Below, one piece after another: positions 1-7,090 of a stretch of DNA of 20,893 nucleotides; position 1 is the stretch's first letter, and each line of letters starts with the position of its first letter. The translations under genes and the position numbers were made by a program. The stretch lies in assembly GCA_002433675.1 (NCBI GenBank), contig DJIP01000143.1:1-20893 (forward strand). The letters are read 5' to 3'. Under the pieces are notes generated by a model. The model ran no database searches, was not told the origin of the DNA, and worked only from the letters and a program-made list of their open reading frames with translations. The DNA is from Halomonas halophila (GTDB lineage Bacteria > Pseudomonadota > Gammaproteobacteria > Pseudomonadales > Halomonadaceae).

Positions 1-739
1 TCAGCAGCACCAGCATCGACGCCAGCAGCGCCGGCGGCAACGCCTCGTAGCTGGCCATCGGCCCTACCGTGAGCCAGAAGGGGGCTTCGCCGGGCGGCGT
101 TACCTGCATGAACAGCACCACCGACCAGTGTTCGGGCAGCAGCTGCATCATCACCTCGCCACCGGCCAGGCGGTTGCGCTGACGCGGCTCGAGGATCTCC
201 GGAGGGGACTGGCTGATCGCCACCGGCAGGTCGCCGCGAGTCATGCTGTCGATACTCGCCTGGCGCTCGCCTGCCGGAAGACTGGCGAGCCACTCCCCGC
301 TGAGCTGGGTAAGGCCTCGCAGCTGGCGCTCCGACATGCCGGACAGCGACACCTGCAGCACCGCGCCGCCGGCGGGCATCAGCCGCCAGAAGCGCCACTC
401 GTGGGGGCTGTCACGCCCGACCAGCACGCCGCCACGCTGCAGCCGAAGACGGGTGAAATAGCTTGGAGAAAGCGACGACAGGGGCACGATCGACATCGAC
501 ATGTCCAGCACCTCCGACTTCTCGGCCAGCCACTCGCGCCGCTCGCCCCGCGGCATGCTGTCGATCATTGTCGCCAACAGGTGCATGGGTGCCTCGGCCA
601 GCTGCTCGCGATAGTGCTCGATGCGCACCTTGTCGATCAGCGTCATGCCCACCATCGCCACGCCGAGCGCCAGCACCAGGGTCGCCGCCAGCATGACGTA
701 GACCCGCAGGAAGGTACTGTCGGCCAGGGCGCGACGCAT
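1..739 (-). CDS. Sensor histidine kinase, N-terminal part (RstB-like), cut by window edge
   Basis: This minus-strand frame stays open from an ATG at 739 to base 1 (246 codons visible). It starts 4 nt after the stop of the response regulator gene, so the two are one operon. The visible part has a short cytoplasmic start (MRRALADSTFLRVY), a first membrane helix at about residues 12-32, and a periplasmic sensor domain of about 200 residues. A second hydrophobic stretch begins at the very end (about residues 236-246). This layout is that of RstB-type two-component kinases of the OmpR/EnvZ class, which sense a periplasmic signal and phosphorylate the partner regulator. The HAMP, His-box and ATPase domains lie outside the window, so kinase activity is inferred from the layout and the partner gene. 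The ligand cannot be told. Confidence 0.8.
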   Translation of the reverse strand, partial: MRRALADSTFLRVYVMLAATLVLALGVAMVGMTLIDKVRIEHYREQLAEAPMHLLATMIDSMPRGERREWLAEKSEVLDMSMSIVPLSSLSPSYFTRLRLQRGGVLVGRDSPHEWRFWRLMPAGGAVLQVSLSGMSERQLRGLTQLSGEWLASLPAGERQASIDSMTRGDLPVAISQSPPEILEPRQRNRLAGGEVMMQLLPEHWSVVLFMQVTPPGEAPFWLTVGPMASYEALPPALLASMLVLL

Positions 740-743
740 GGGT

Positions 744-1457
744 TCAGCTGTCCTTCACGAACAGATAGCCCTTGCTCCTGACCGTCTTGATGCGGTGCGG
801 ATGATGGGGGTCATCGCCTATCTTGGGCCGAATCCGCGACACCCGCACATCGATGGAGCGGTCCTGGCCGTCGTAGCGGATGCCGCGCAACTGGGAAAAG
901 ATTTCTTCGCGGGTCAGCACCCGGCCGGCGTGGCTGGCCAACAGCCACAAGAGGTCGAACTCGGCGCTGGTCAGATCGATACGCTCGCCCTTGAGCCAGG
1001 CCTCTCGGGTGGCGTTGTCGATCTCCAGGTCCTGAAACGTCAAGCGGCTTTCGCCGCTGACCTCGGCCCCGTCGAGACGACGCAGCAGGGCACGCATGCG
1101 TGCCAGCAGTACCCGCGGCTGTACCGGCTTCGGCACATAATCGTCGGCGCCCATCTCGAGCCCCAGGACCTGGTCCATGTCGTCGGTACGGGCAGTCAGC
1201 ATCAGGATCGGACCGCCGTAGTCGCTGCGAACACGACGACAGATCGACAGACCATCCTCGCCCGGCAACATCAGATCCAGAATCACCAGATCCGGCTGCA
1301 GCGACAGAATACGATCGACGCCACGACCGCCGTCATCCTCCAGGCTCACCCGGAAGCCGTTGGCTTCGAGGTAGTCCCGCGTCAGACCAGCGAGACGCTC
1401 ATCATCTTCGATGATAAGTACGTGATCCTGTTCTCGTTGCTCTGAACGTTCTTCCAT
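744..1457 (-). CDS. OmpR/PhoB-family response regulator (RstA-like)
   Basis: A 237-aa two-domain DNA-binding response regulator, close to the usual length of RstA. Numbered from the ATG at 1457, the receiver domain spans about residues 12-125. It has the acidic pocket (D18, D19), the phospho-acceptor D61 in VILDLMLPGEDG, T88 and K110. A winged-helix output domain of the Trans_reg_C type fills about 140-237 and ends in the IRPKIGDDP...VRSKGYLF signature. The frame is open further upstream to 1544. An alternative ATG at 1469 (MRPPMEER) has AAAGGA directly against it, so 1457, with AAGGA about 12 nt upstream, is slightly better, though neither site is ideal. It is divergent from nrdA and is followed 4 nt later by its kinase. 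The RstA assignment rests on domain type and length, and other OmpR-class regulators remain possible. Confidence 0.88.
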   Translation of the reverse strand: MEERSEQREQDHVLIIEDDERLAGLTRDYLEANGFRVSLEDDGGRGVDRILSLQPDLVILDLMLPGEDGLSICRRVRSDYGGPILMLTARTDDMDQVLGLEMGADDYVPKPVQPRVLLARMRALLRRLDGAEVSGESRLTFQDLEIDNATREAWLKGERIDLTSAEFDLLWLLASHAGRVLTREEIFSQLRGIRYDGQDRSIDVRVSRIRPKIGDDPHHPHRIKTVRSKGYLFVKDS

Positions 1458-1654
1458 AGGGGGTCTCATTCCTTTTGGCGAATGCCGGGCATTACCTAAC
1501 CTGGCCGAATGACTGGTGCTGAGCAATGTCACACGCGATAACACAAGGATACCCGAATTTTGCGCTGTCGCCTGCCCTCGCCCTGATGCGCATCAAGGCC
1601 GCCACCACGGCGTCCACGCCGGTTGCGCTTAGTTGCCCCCTTGATGACCACACC
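1458..1654. other. Intergenic region between the response regulator and nrdA control sites
   Basis: This is the left half of the 380-bp divergent gap. No credible coding frame is seen; the short minus-strand frame at 1492-1695 has no ribosome site or recognisable sequence. The promoter of the two-component operon should lie here, but no convincing -35/-10 pair could be picked out. Confidence 0.5.
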
Positions 1655-1675
1655 TCATCCACAGACTTATCCACT
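1655..1675 (+). promoter_or_regulatory. Pair of DnaA-box-like 9-mers upstream of nrdA
   Basis: TCATCCACA (1655-1663) and TTATCCACT (1667-1675) each match the DnaA box consensus TTATNCACA at 8 of 9 positions. They have the same orientation and are 12 bp apart, start to start. The second ends on the first base of the proposed -35 of nrdA. DnaA control of nrdAB through a close pair of boxes is established in E. coli, so the same arrangement here suggests cell-cycle control of dNTP supply. Binding is inferred. Confidence 0.6.
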
Positions 1676-1703
1676 TGATGAAGGGGGAGAAGCACACTAT
1701 CTT
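1675..1703 (+). promoter_or_regulatory. Probable sigma-70 promoter of nrdAB
   Basis: TTGATG (1675-1680, 4/6 to TTGACA) is followed by a 17-bp spacer and TATCTT (1698-1703, 4/6 to TATAAT). The predicted start is near 1710, giving a leader of about 128 nt. The hexamers are only moderate, but the DnaA boxes abut the -35 and an NrdR box covers the -10, which makes this the natural regulated promoter. Confidence 0.55.
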
Positions 1704-1739
1704 GTGTCCGAATATCCCAAGGGACACCACATCATGTGT
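1692..1739 (+). promoter_or_regulatory. Tandem NrdR boxes
   Basis: Two 16-bp elements, GCACACTATCTTGTGT (1692-1707) and ACACCACATCATGTGT (1724-1739), resemble the NrdR box acaCwAtATaTwGtgt. By my count they match at 13 and 12 of 16 positions. They start 32 bp apart, about three helical turns, which is the known spacing for cooperative NrdR binding in front of nrd operons. Box 1 overlaps the proposed -10, as expected for ATP/dATP-dependent repression. The nrdR gene itself is not in this window. Confidence 0.8.
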
Positions 1740-1837
1740 CTCTAGCAATATCACAGAAGCCTGTCAACTGCCTCTTTCTCGCAGTTGGTCACGCCTGTTT
1801 TCACGACTTTTTTTACCTCATAGGGAGCCTCGGCGCC

Positions 1838-4726
1838 ATGGATACCCTCGCTAGCCCGGACCGACCGTCCGTCTCCGTCACCGCCCCCGACACGTTGCGT
1901 GTGATCAAGCGCACCGGGGACGTGGTGCCCTTCGACGCCGGCAAGATCGCCGTGGCCATCAGCAAGGCATTCATCGCCGTCGAGGGAGACAATGCCGCCA
2001 CCTCGAGCCGGGTCCGTGACTTCGTCAAGGAATCCGCCGAGGCCATCGAGCAGACCTTTGCCCGTCGCCTGGCCGACGGCGGCACCGTGCACATCGAGGA
2101 TATCCAGGACCAGGTCGAGCTGGCGCTGATGCGCAGCGGCGAACAGAAGGTCGCCCGCGCCTACGTGCTGTACCGCGAGGAACACGCCCGCGCCCGCGAG
2201 GAAAGCGGCATCGAGAAGCCGCACCCGACCCTCAACGTCACCGCCGCCGACGGCAGCCGTCGTCCGCTGGACCTGGGGCGCATCGAGACCCTGGTGTTCG
2301 ACGCCTGTGAAGGGCTCGAGAACGTCGACCCCAACAAGATCGTCCAGGACTCGCTGAAGAACCTGTACGACGGCGTGACCATCGATGGCGTGTCCCAGGC
2401 GCTGATGATGACCGCTCGCACCCTGGTCGAGAAGGACCCGAACTACACCTACGTCACCGCTCGTCTGCTGCAGGACAACCTGCGCCGCGAGGCGCTGTCG
2501 TTCCTCGACGTGGCCGAGGACGCCACCTACGGCGACATGGCCGGGCTCTACAAGCCGGCCTTCGTGCGCTACGTCGAGCGTGGCATCGAGTTCGAACAGC
2601 TCGACCCCGAGCTTGCCAACTTCGACCTGGAACGTCTGGGCGAAGCGCTCGACCACAGCCGCGACAACCAGTTCACCTACCTGGGCCTGCAGACCCTGTA
2701 CGACCGCTACTTCATCCACCGCGATGACGTGCGCTACGAACTGCCCCAGGTGATGTTCATGCGCGTGGCCATGGGCCTTGCGCTGAACGAGGACGACCGC
2801 GAGGCGCGGGCCATCGAGTTCTACGAGCTGCTCTCCAGCTTCGACTACATGGCCTCCACCCCGACCCTGTTCAACGCGGGCACCGTGCGCAGCCAGCTGT
2901 CCAGCTGCTACCTGACCACCGTGCCGGATGACCTCGAGAGCATCTACGGCGCGATCCGCGATAACGCCATGCTGTCCAAGTGGGCTGGCGGTCTTGGCAA
3001 CGACTGGACCCCGGTGCGTGCACTGGGCTCCTACATCAAGGGCACCAATGGCAAGTCCCAGGGTGTGGTCCCCTTCCTCAAGGTGGTCAACGACACCGCC
3101 GTCGCGGTCAACCAGGGCGGCAAGCGCAAGGGCGCCGTCTGTGCCTACCTCGAGACCTGGCACCTGGACGTCGAGGAATTCCTCGAGCTGCGCAAGAACA
3201 CCGGCGATGACCGCCGTCGTACCCACGACATGAACACCGCCAACTGGGTGCCCGACCTGTTCATGAAGCGGGTGTTCGATGATGAGGAGTGGACCCTGTT
3301 CTCGCCGTCCACCTGCCCGGACCTGCATGACCTGTACGGCGTGGCCTTCGAGAAGCGCTATGCCGAGTACGAGGAGATGACCCGCAACGGTCAGCTCAAG
3401 CTGTTCAAGCGGGTCAAGGCCAAGGACCTGTGGCGCAAGATGCTGTCGATGCTGTTTGAGACCGGCCATCCCTGGATCACCTTCAAGGATGCCTGCAACA
3501 TCCGCAGCCCCCAGAGCCACGCCGGTGTGGTCCACAGCTCCAACCTGTGCACCGAGATCACCCTCAACACCTCGCCCGACGAGATCGCGGTGTGCAACCT
3601 GGGCTCGATCAACCTGGCGCAGCACGTGGTCGACGGTGAGCTCGACAACGACAAGCTCAAGAAGACCGTGCGCACCGCGGTGCGGATGCTCGACAACGTT
3701 ATCGACATCAACTATTACGCGGTGCCCCAGGCACGCAACTCCAACTTCAAGCACCGCCCGGTGGGCCTGGGCCTGATGGGCTTCCAGGACGCGCTGTACG
3801 CCCAGGGCATCGCCTACGCCAGCGGCGAGGCGGTGGCCTTCGCCGACCGCTCCATGGAGCTGATCAGCTACCACGCCATCGAGGCCTCCAGCGACCTGGC
3901 CGCAGAGCGTGGACGCTACGAGAGCTTCGAGGGCTCGCTGTGGAGCCAGGGCGTGCTGCCGATCGACTCGGTCGACAAGCTCAAGGCCGAGCGTGGCGAG
4001 CAGTACATCGAGGTCGACACCAGCCAGACCCAGGACTGGGACCGTATCCGTGACAAGGTGCGCGACCAGGGCATGCGCAACTCCAACGTGATGGCCATCG
4101 CCCCCACCGCGACCATCTCGAACATCTGCGGCGTGACCCAGTCCATCGAGCCGACTTACCAGAACCTGTTCGTGAAGTCGAACCTGTCCGGCGAGTTCAC
4201 CGTGGTCAACTCCTGGATGGTCAACGACCTCAAGGAACGCGGTCTGTGGGACGAGGTCATGATCAACGACCTCAAGTACTACGACGGCAGCGTCCAGCCC
4301 ATCGACCGCATCCCGGACGACCTCAAGGCCAAGTACGCCACCGCCTTCGAGGTCGAGCCCAAGTGGCTGGTCGAAGCCGCCGCGCGGCGCCAGAAGTGGA
4401 TCGACCAGGCCCAGTCGCTGAACCTCTACATCCAGGGCGTGTCTGGCAAGAAGCTCGACGTGACCTACCGCATGGCCTGGTTCCGCGGCCTCAAGACCAC
4501 CTATTACCTGCGCGCCCTTGGTGCCACCTCGGTGGAGAAGTCCACGGTGGATCGCGGCAAGCTCAACGCCGTCTCCAACGGCACCGCCCCCCAGGCGGCC
4601 GCACCGGCGCCGGCGCCCGCCGCCGAGGAGCCCCGCGGCATCGACGACTTCCTCAAGGGCAAGGGTGGCCAGCGTCCGCCGTCCGCCGGCGAGATCGACG
4701 AACTGGGCTGCGAGGCCTGCCAGTAA
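1838..4726 (+). CDS. nrdA: Ribonucleoside-diphosphate reductase, class Ia, alpha subunit
   Basis: The catalytic subunit of class I ribonucleotide reductase converts NDPs to dNDPs, using the radical supplied by NrdB. It is 962 aa from the ATG at 1838, which has AGGGAG at 1822-1827. The frame is open to a GTG at 1736, but that lies inside NrdR box 2 and is rejected. The N-terminus carries two ATP-cone regulatory domains (about residues 15-110 and 125-220), giving the long Pseudomonas-type architecture. Catalytic features follow in order: C357 in LSSCYL and C586 in AVCNLGSINL (redox pair), active-site C571 in SNLCTEI, and PTATISNICG. After an Ala/Pro-rich linker the tail carries C958 and C961 (GCEACQ), the shuttle cysteines. 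nrdB lies 132 bp downstream in the same operon. DnaA-like and NrdR sites upstream indicate regulation. No key residue is missing. Confidence 0.97.
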   Translation: MDTLASPDRPSVSVTAPDTLRVIKRTGDVVPFDAGKIAVAISKAFIAVEGDNAATSSRVRDFVKESAEAIEQTFARRLADGGTVHIEDIQDQVELALMRSGEQKVARAYVLYREEHARAREESGIEKPHPTLNVTAADGSRRPLDLGRIETLVFDACEGLENVDPNKIVQDSLKNLYDGVTIDGVSQALMMTARTLVEKDPNYTYVTARLLQDNLRREALSFLDVAEDATYGDMAGLYKPAFVRYVERGIEFEQLDPELANFDLERLGEALDHSRDNQFTYLGLQTLYDRYFIHRDDVRYELPQVMFMRVAMGLALNEDDREARAIEFYELLSSFDYMASTPTLFNAGTVRSQLSSCYLTTVPDDLESIYGAIRDNAMLSKWAGGLGNDWTPVRALGSYIKGTNGKSQGVVPFLKVVNDTAVAVNQGGKRKGAVCAYLETWHLDVEEFLELRKNTGDDRRRTHDMNTANWVPDLFMKRVFDDEEWTLFSPSTCPDLHDLYGVAFEKRYAEYEEMTRNGQLKLFKRVKAKDLWRKMLSMLFETGHPWITFKDACNIRSPQSHAGVVHSSNLCTEITLNTSPDEIAVCNLGSINLAQHVVDGELDNDKLKKTVRTAVRMLDNVIDINYYAVPQARNSNFKHRPVGLGLMGFQDALYAQGIAYASGEAVAFADRSMELISYHAIEASSDLAAERGRYESFEGSLWSQGVLPIDSVDKLKAERGEQYIEVDTSQTQDWDRIRDKVRDQGMRNSNVMAIAPTATISNICGVTQSIEPTYQNLFVKSNLSGEFTVVNSWMVNDLKERGLWDEVMINDLKYYDGSVQPIDRIPDDLKAKYATAFEVEPKWLVEAAARRQKWIDQAQSLNLYIQGVSGKKLDVTYRMAWFRGLKTTYYLRALGATSVEKSTVDRGKLNAVSNGTAPQAAAPAPAPAAEEPRGIDDFLKGKGGQRPPSAGEIDELGCEACQ

Positions 4727-4751
4727 CACCGGCGACAACGCTACCACGGAC

Positions 4752-4846
4752 GTGCGGGCCAGGCCCGCACACCACGCCCCGGCACCGCCGGGGCCACCAG
4801 ACAACCCCACGCCGACGCCAGGCGCGTCGGCCGATCAGATGATCGG
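4752..4846 (+). repeat. Four consecutive hairpins in the nrdA-nrdB spacer
   Basis: The spacer holds four perfect inverted repeats in a row. They are GTGCGGGCC/GGCCCGCAC (4752-4760, 4762-4770), GCCCCGGC/GCCGGGGC (4776-4783, 4787-4794), GCCGACGC/GCGTCGGC (4811-4818, 4824-4831) and CCGATC/GATCGG (4831-4836, 4841-4846). None is followed by a T-run, so they are not ordinary terminators. The last 3' arm overlaps the GGGAGA ribosome site of nrdB (about 4845-4850) and could mask it. Roles in mRNA stability or in setting the NrdA:NrdB ratio are inference. Confidence 0.75.
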
Positions 4847-4858
4847 GAGACCGCAACA

Positions 4859-6103
4859 ATGCTGAACTGGGACGAGTTCCACGAGGACGATACCGCCACC
4901 GCAGAAGTACCTGAGCCGAAGAAGGCACCCGAGCCGACCCCGGCCCCGGCGGCCGAGGCAACGGAGGAGGTGCGCGAAAGCGCCGGCAACTACCAGGTCG
5001 CCGACCAGGACCGCATGGCCCGGGCGCGCAAGTCCCTGGAAGAACTCGACGTGGCCGCCGGCCTCGAGGAACTCGAGATGGGCGCCGCCCGGATCGAGGT
5101 CGACGACAAGAAGATGATCAACGCCCGTGCGGACCTGAACCAGCTGGTGCCGTTCAAGTACGAGTGGGCCTGGCAGAAGTACCTGGACGGCAGTGCCAAC
5201 CACTGGATGCCCCAGGAAGTGAACATGAACGCGGACATCGCGCTGTGGAAGAGCAACGACGGCCTGACCGCCGACGAGCGCCGCATCGTCGAACGTTCAC
5301 TGGGCTACTTCTCTACCGCCGACTCGCTGGTCGCCAACAACCTGGTGCTGGCACTGTATCGCCTGATCACCAACCCGGAGTGCCGCCAGTACCTGCTGCG
5401 CCAGGCCTTCGAGGAAGCGATCCATACCCACGCCTACCAGTACTGCGTCGAGTCGCTGGGCATGGATGAGGGCGAAGTCTTCAACATGTACCGCGAGGTC
5501 CCGTCGGTCGCCGCCAAGTCCGCCTGGAGCCTCAAGCACACCCAGTCGCTGGCGCGTCCGGACTTCCAGACCGGCACCGTCGAGACCGACCAGGAACTGC
5601 TGCGTAACCTGATCGCCTTCTACTGCGTCACCGAAGGCATCTTTTTCTACTGCGGTTTCAGCCAGATCCTGTCCATGGGCCGGCGCAACAAGATGACCGG
5701 CGTGGCCGAGCAGTTCCAGTACATCCTGCGCGACGAGTCGATGCACCTGAACTTCGGTGTCGACATGATCAACCAGATCAAGATCGAGAACCCGCAGCTG
5801 TGGACGCCGGAGTTCCAGGACGAGGTCACCCAGATGATCCTCGAGGGTACCGAGCTCGAGATCAGCTACGCCCGCGACACCATGCCCCGCGGTGTGCTGG
5901 GCATGAACGCGGCGATCATGGAGGAGTACCTGCACTTCATCTGCAACCGTCGCCTGGCCCAGATCGGCCTGAAGGAGCAGTTCCCGGGTGCCCAGAACCC
6001 CTTCCCGTGGATGAGCGAAATCATCGATCTGCGCAAGGAGAAGAACTTCTTCGAGACCCGCGTCACCGAGTATCAGGTCGGCGGCGCGCTGAGCTGGGAT
6101 TAA
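4859..6103 (+). CDS. nrdB: Ribonucleoside-diphosphate reductase, class Ia, beta subunit
   Basis: The radical-generating ferritin-like subunit, 414 aa, which assembles a di-iron/tyrosyl radical centre and passes the radical to NrdA. All ligands can be placed by spacing: D155 (TADSLV), E186 and H189 (EEAIHTH), E259 (VTEGIFF), E293 and H296 (DESMHL). Y193 sits four residues after H189, as the radical tyrosine does in E. coli, so it is class Ia/b rather than a tyrosine-less variant. The first 100 residues include an acidic, Pro/Ala-rich, probably disordered extension. The C-terminal tail VGGALSWD is the type that docks into NrdA. The start ATG has GGGAGA about 8 nt upstream, partly inside a hairpin. 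It is co-transcribed with nrdA and is followed 7 nt later by a terminator. Confidence 0.97.
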   Translation: MLNWDEFHEDDTATAEVPEPKKAPEPTPAPAAEATEEVRESAGNYQVADQDRMARARKSLEELDVAAGLEELEMGAARIEVDDKKMINARADLNQLVPFKYEWAWQKYLDGSANHWMPQEVNMNADIALWKSNDGLTADERRIVERSLGYFSTADSLVANNLVLALYRLITNPECRQYLLRQAFEEAIHTHAYQYCVESLGMDEGEVFNMYREVPSVAAKSAWSLKHTQSLARPDFQTGTVETDQELLRNLIAFYCVTEGIFFYCGFSQILSMGRRNKMTGVAEQFQYILRDESMHLNFGVDMINQIKIENPQLWTPEFQDEVTQMILEGTELEISYARDTMPRGVLGMNAAIMEEYLHFICNRRLAQIGLKEQFPGAQNPFPWMSEIIDLRKEKNFFETRVTEYQVGGALSWD

Positions 6104-6110
6104 TCGAGAC

Positions 6111-6144
6111 GACGCCCGGGCCTGACGGCTCGGGCGTCTTTTCT
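6111..6144 (+). terminator. Intrinsic terminator of nrdAB
   Basis: A 12-bp stem (6111-6122 with 6127-6138, one G-T wobble) with the four-base loop TGAC is followed directly by a TTTTCTT tail. It begins 7 nt after the nrdB stop, so it ends the nrdAB transcript. Confidence 0.9.
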
Positions 6145-6218
6145 TCATCCCAACGACAACCCCACCAGGGAATGGCGACACCACCAATGTTCTGACGTGA
6201 TTTCAGGAGGGCAACAGC

Positions 6219-6527
6219 ATGGCTGTTTCCAATGGAAGACCCCAGCAGCATGACACCCGCGCCTGGCAGTCCGCCCTGGACCGGGCCCTTGCCGCCCACG
6301 GCGGCGAACGCGCCCTGGCCCGCTACGACCACCTGGCCCACGCCTTTCCTTCCCCCGAGTACGATCCCCGCGACGAGCACCACCCGCACCTCAACCTGGA
6401 CGCCTTGAAGCGCTGGGCGCTCTATCGCGGCTGGCGGGCGCAGCCCGATACCGACCGCATGAGCACGGCCAGCACCCCGCCGATCTGCTTTACCCGCTTG
6501 TCGCGCCATCGCGTCAGGAGTCATTGA
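6219..6527 (+). CDS. Hypothetical 102-aa protein
   Basis: A small soluble protein of no recognised family. Support for it being real is an excellent ribosome site (AGGAGGG about 8 nt before the ATG) and a GC-biased third position. Residues about 14-75 have an ordinary globular look, including RAWQSALDRALAAHGG and LDALKRWALYRGWRAQ. It has no membrane segment or signal peptide. The last 25 residues (from about MSTASTPP) are Ser/Thr/Arg/His-rich and unlike the rest, so the C-terminus may have been altered by a frameshift. It stands alone between the nrdB terminator and the hairpin at 6553-6578. No function is proposed. Confidence 0.55.
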   Translation: MAVSNGRPQQHDTRAWQSALDRALAAHGGERALARYDHLAHAFPSPEYDPRDEHHPHLNLDALKRWALYRGWRAQPDTDRMSTASTPPICFTRLSRHRVRSH

Positions 6528-6545
6528 CGACGGCCTCACTGGCAT

Positions 6546-6578
6546 AAAAATGCGCAAGGCCCGTCACCGGGCCTTGCG
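6546..6578 (-). terminator. Intrinsic terminator for leftward transcripts
   Basis: A perfect 11-bp stem (CGCAAGGCCCG at 6553-6563, CGGGCCTTGCG at 6568-6578) with a 4-nt loop. Read on the minus strand it is followed by CATTTTTATG, a T5 tail, so it best fits termination of leftward transcription from the small gene ending at 6745. On the plus strand the tail is TGTATCG, poor for termination. Confidence 0.75.
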
Positions 6579-6654
6579 TGTATCGAGTGCCCTGTCGGCG
6601 CCATCGGTGCATACCGTCGTCATCAGGCGAGGCTCAGGCTGTGAGCGAAGCGTC

Positions 6655-6748
6655 GAGGTGCCACGGCACCTCTCGGACAAGCCCTCCCACGTTGCAGACA
6701 AGTCCCCCACGTCGCAGACAAGCCTCCCTCGTTTCAGGCAAGCCCTAG
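6655..6748. repeat. Hairpin plus four degenerate 20/21-bp tandem repeats
   Basis: GAGGTGCC/GGCACCTC (6655-6662, 6665-6672) forms a perfect small hairpin. It is followed by four imperfect copies of a unit with core GACAAGCCyCCCACG, starting at 6676, 6697, 6717 and 6737 (steps of 21, 20 and 20 bp; last copy partial). The array ends at the stop codon of the leftward small gene. The sequence resembles the short intergenic repeats of Pseudomonas and Halomonas genomes, which is an impression only. Confidence 0.6.
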
Positions 6749-6981
6749 CGGCTGACCAGCAACCTTGCCTTGGGCTCCACCCGGATCACATCCTGCAGCG
6801 CGCTGCGCATGGCCTCGCCGGAGCAAGCCGCCGCGCGGCAAAACTGCAGCGCGATTTCATCATCGCGGGCCCTGCCGACCAGGGCATCGCGGCAACCGTC
6901 ATCACACAGTCGCTCGGCCAGATCCTCGGGGTTCAATCCTCGAGGCAGACGAAAACGTAGTTCGAAGTCGTGTTCTTTCAT
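6745..6981 (-). CDS. Hypothetical small alpha/beta protein (78 aa)
   Basis: A 78-aa protein with a strong ribosome site (AAGGAGG about 9 nt before the ATG). The pattern is beta (HDFELRFRLP), helix (NPEDLAERLCDDG), strand with GR motif (RDALVGRARDDEIALQF), then a helix rich in Ala/Ser (AMRSALQDVIR). It matches a widespread family of small uncharacterised proteins that I recall with the pattern 'L-x3-GC-x-DA-x-VG...LxF-x-RxA-x2-SxEEA...SAxxDV'. I cannot name a function. Some members are annotated as regulators or lie beside toxin-like genes, but no partner gene is visible here. The leftward terminator at 6546-6578 probably ends its transcript. Confidence 0.75.
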   Translation of the reverse strand: MKEHDFELRFRLPRGLNPEDLAERLCDDGCRDALVGRARDDEIALQFCRAAACSGEAMRSALQDVIRVEPKARLLVSR

Positions 6982-7090
6982 GACTGGCGTCCTCCTTAAG
7001 GACCGACGTTATTGTCGAACGCCGAGGCCAGTCTGAAAGACGCGCGTGAGGTTCCCTATTGTCCCAAGGATACAGTGGCCTGACTGGGCA

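Noticed and set aside
738..1445. 235-codon plus-strand frame opposite the response regulator
   Set aside because: The minus strand encodes a clear OmpR-type regulator with all receiver residues; this frame is its shadow.
1751..4810. Very long (1019-codon) open frame on the strand opposite nrdA
   Set aside because: It is an antisense shadow produced by the GC-rich codon use of nrdA. It is Val/Leu/Gly/His-rich, matches no family and has no ribosome site.
6104..7090. Short repeats considered as a CRISPR array
   Set aside because: The 20/21-bp units are contiguous without spacers, degenerate, and have no cas genes nearby.
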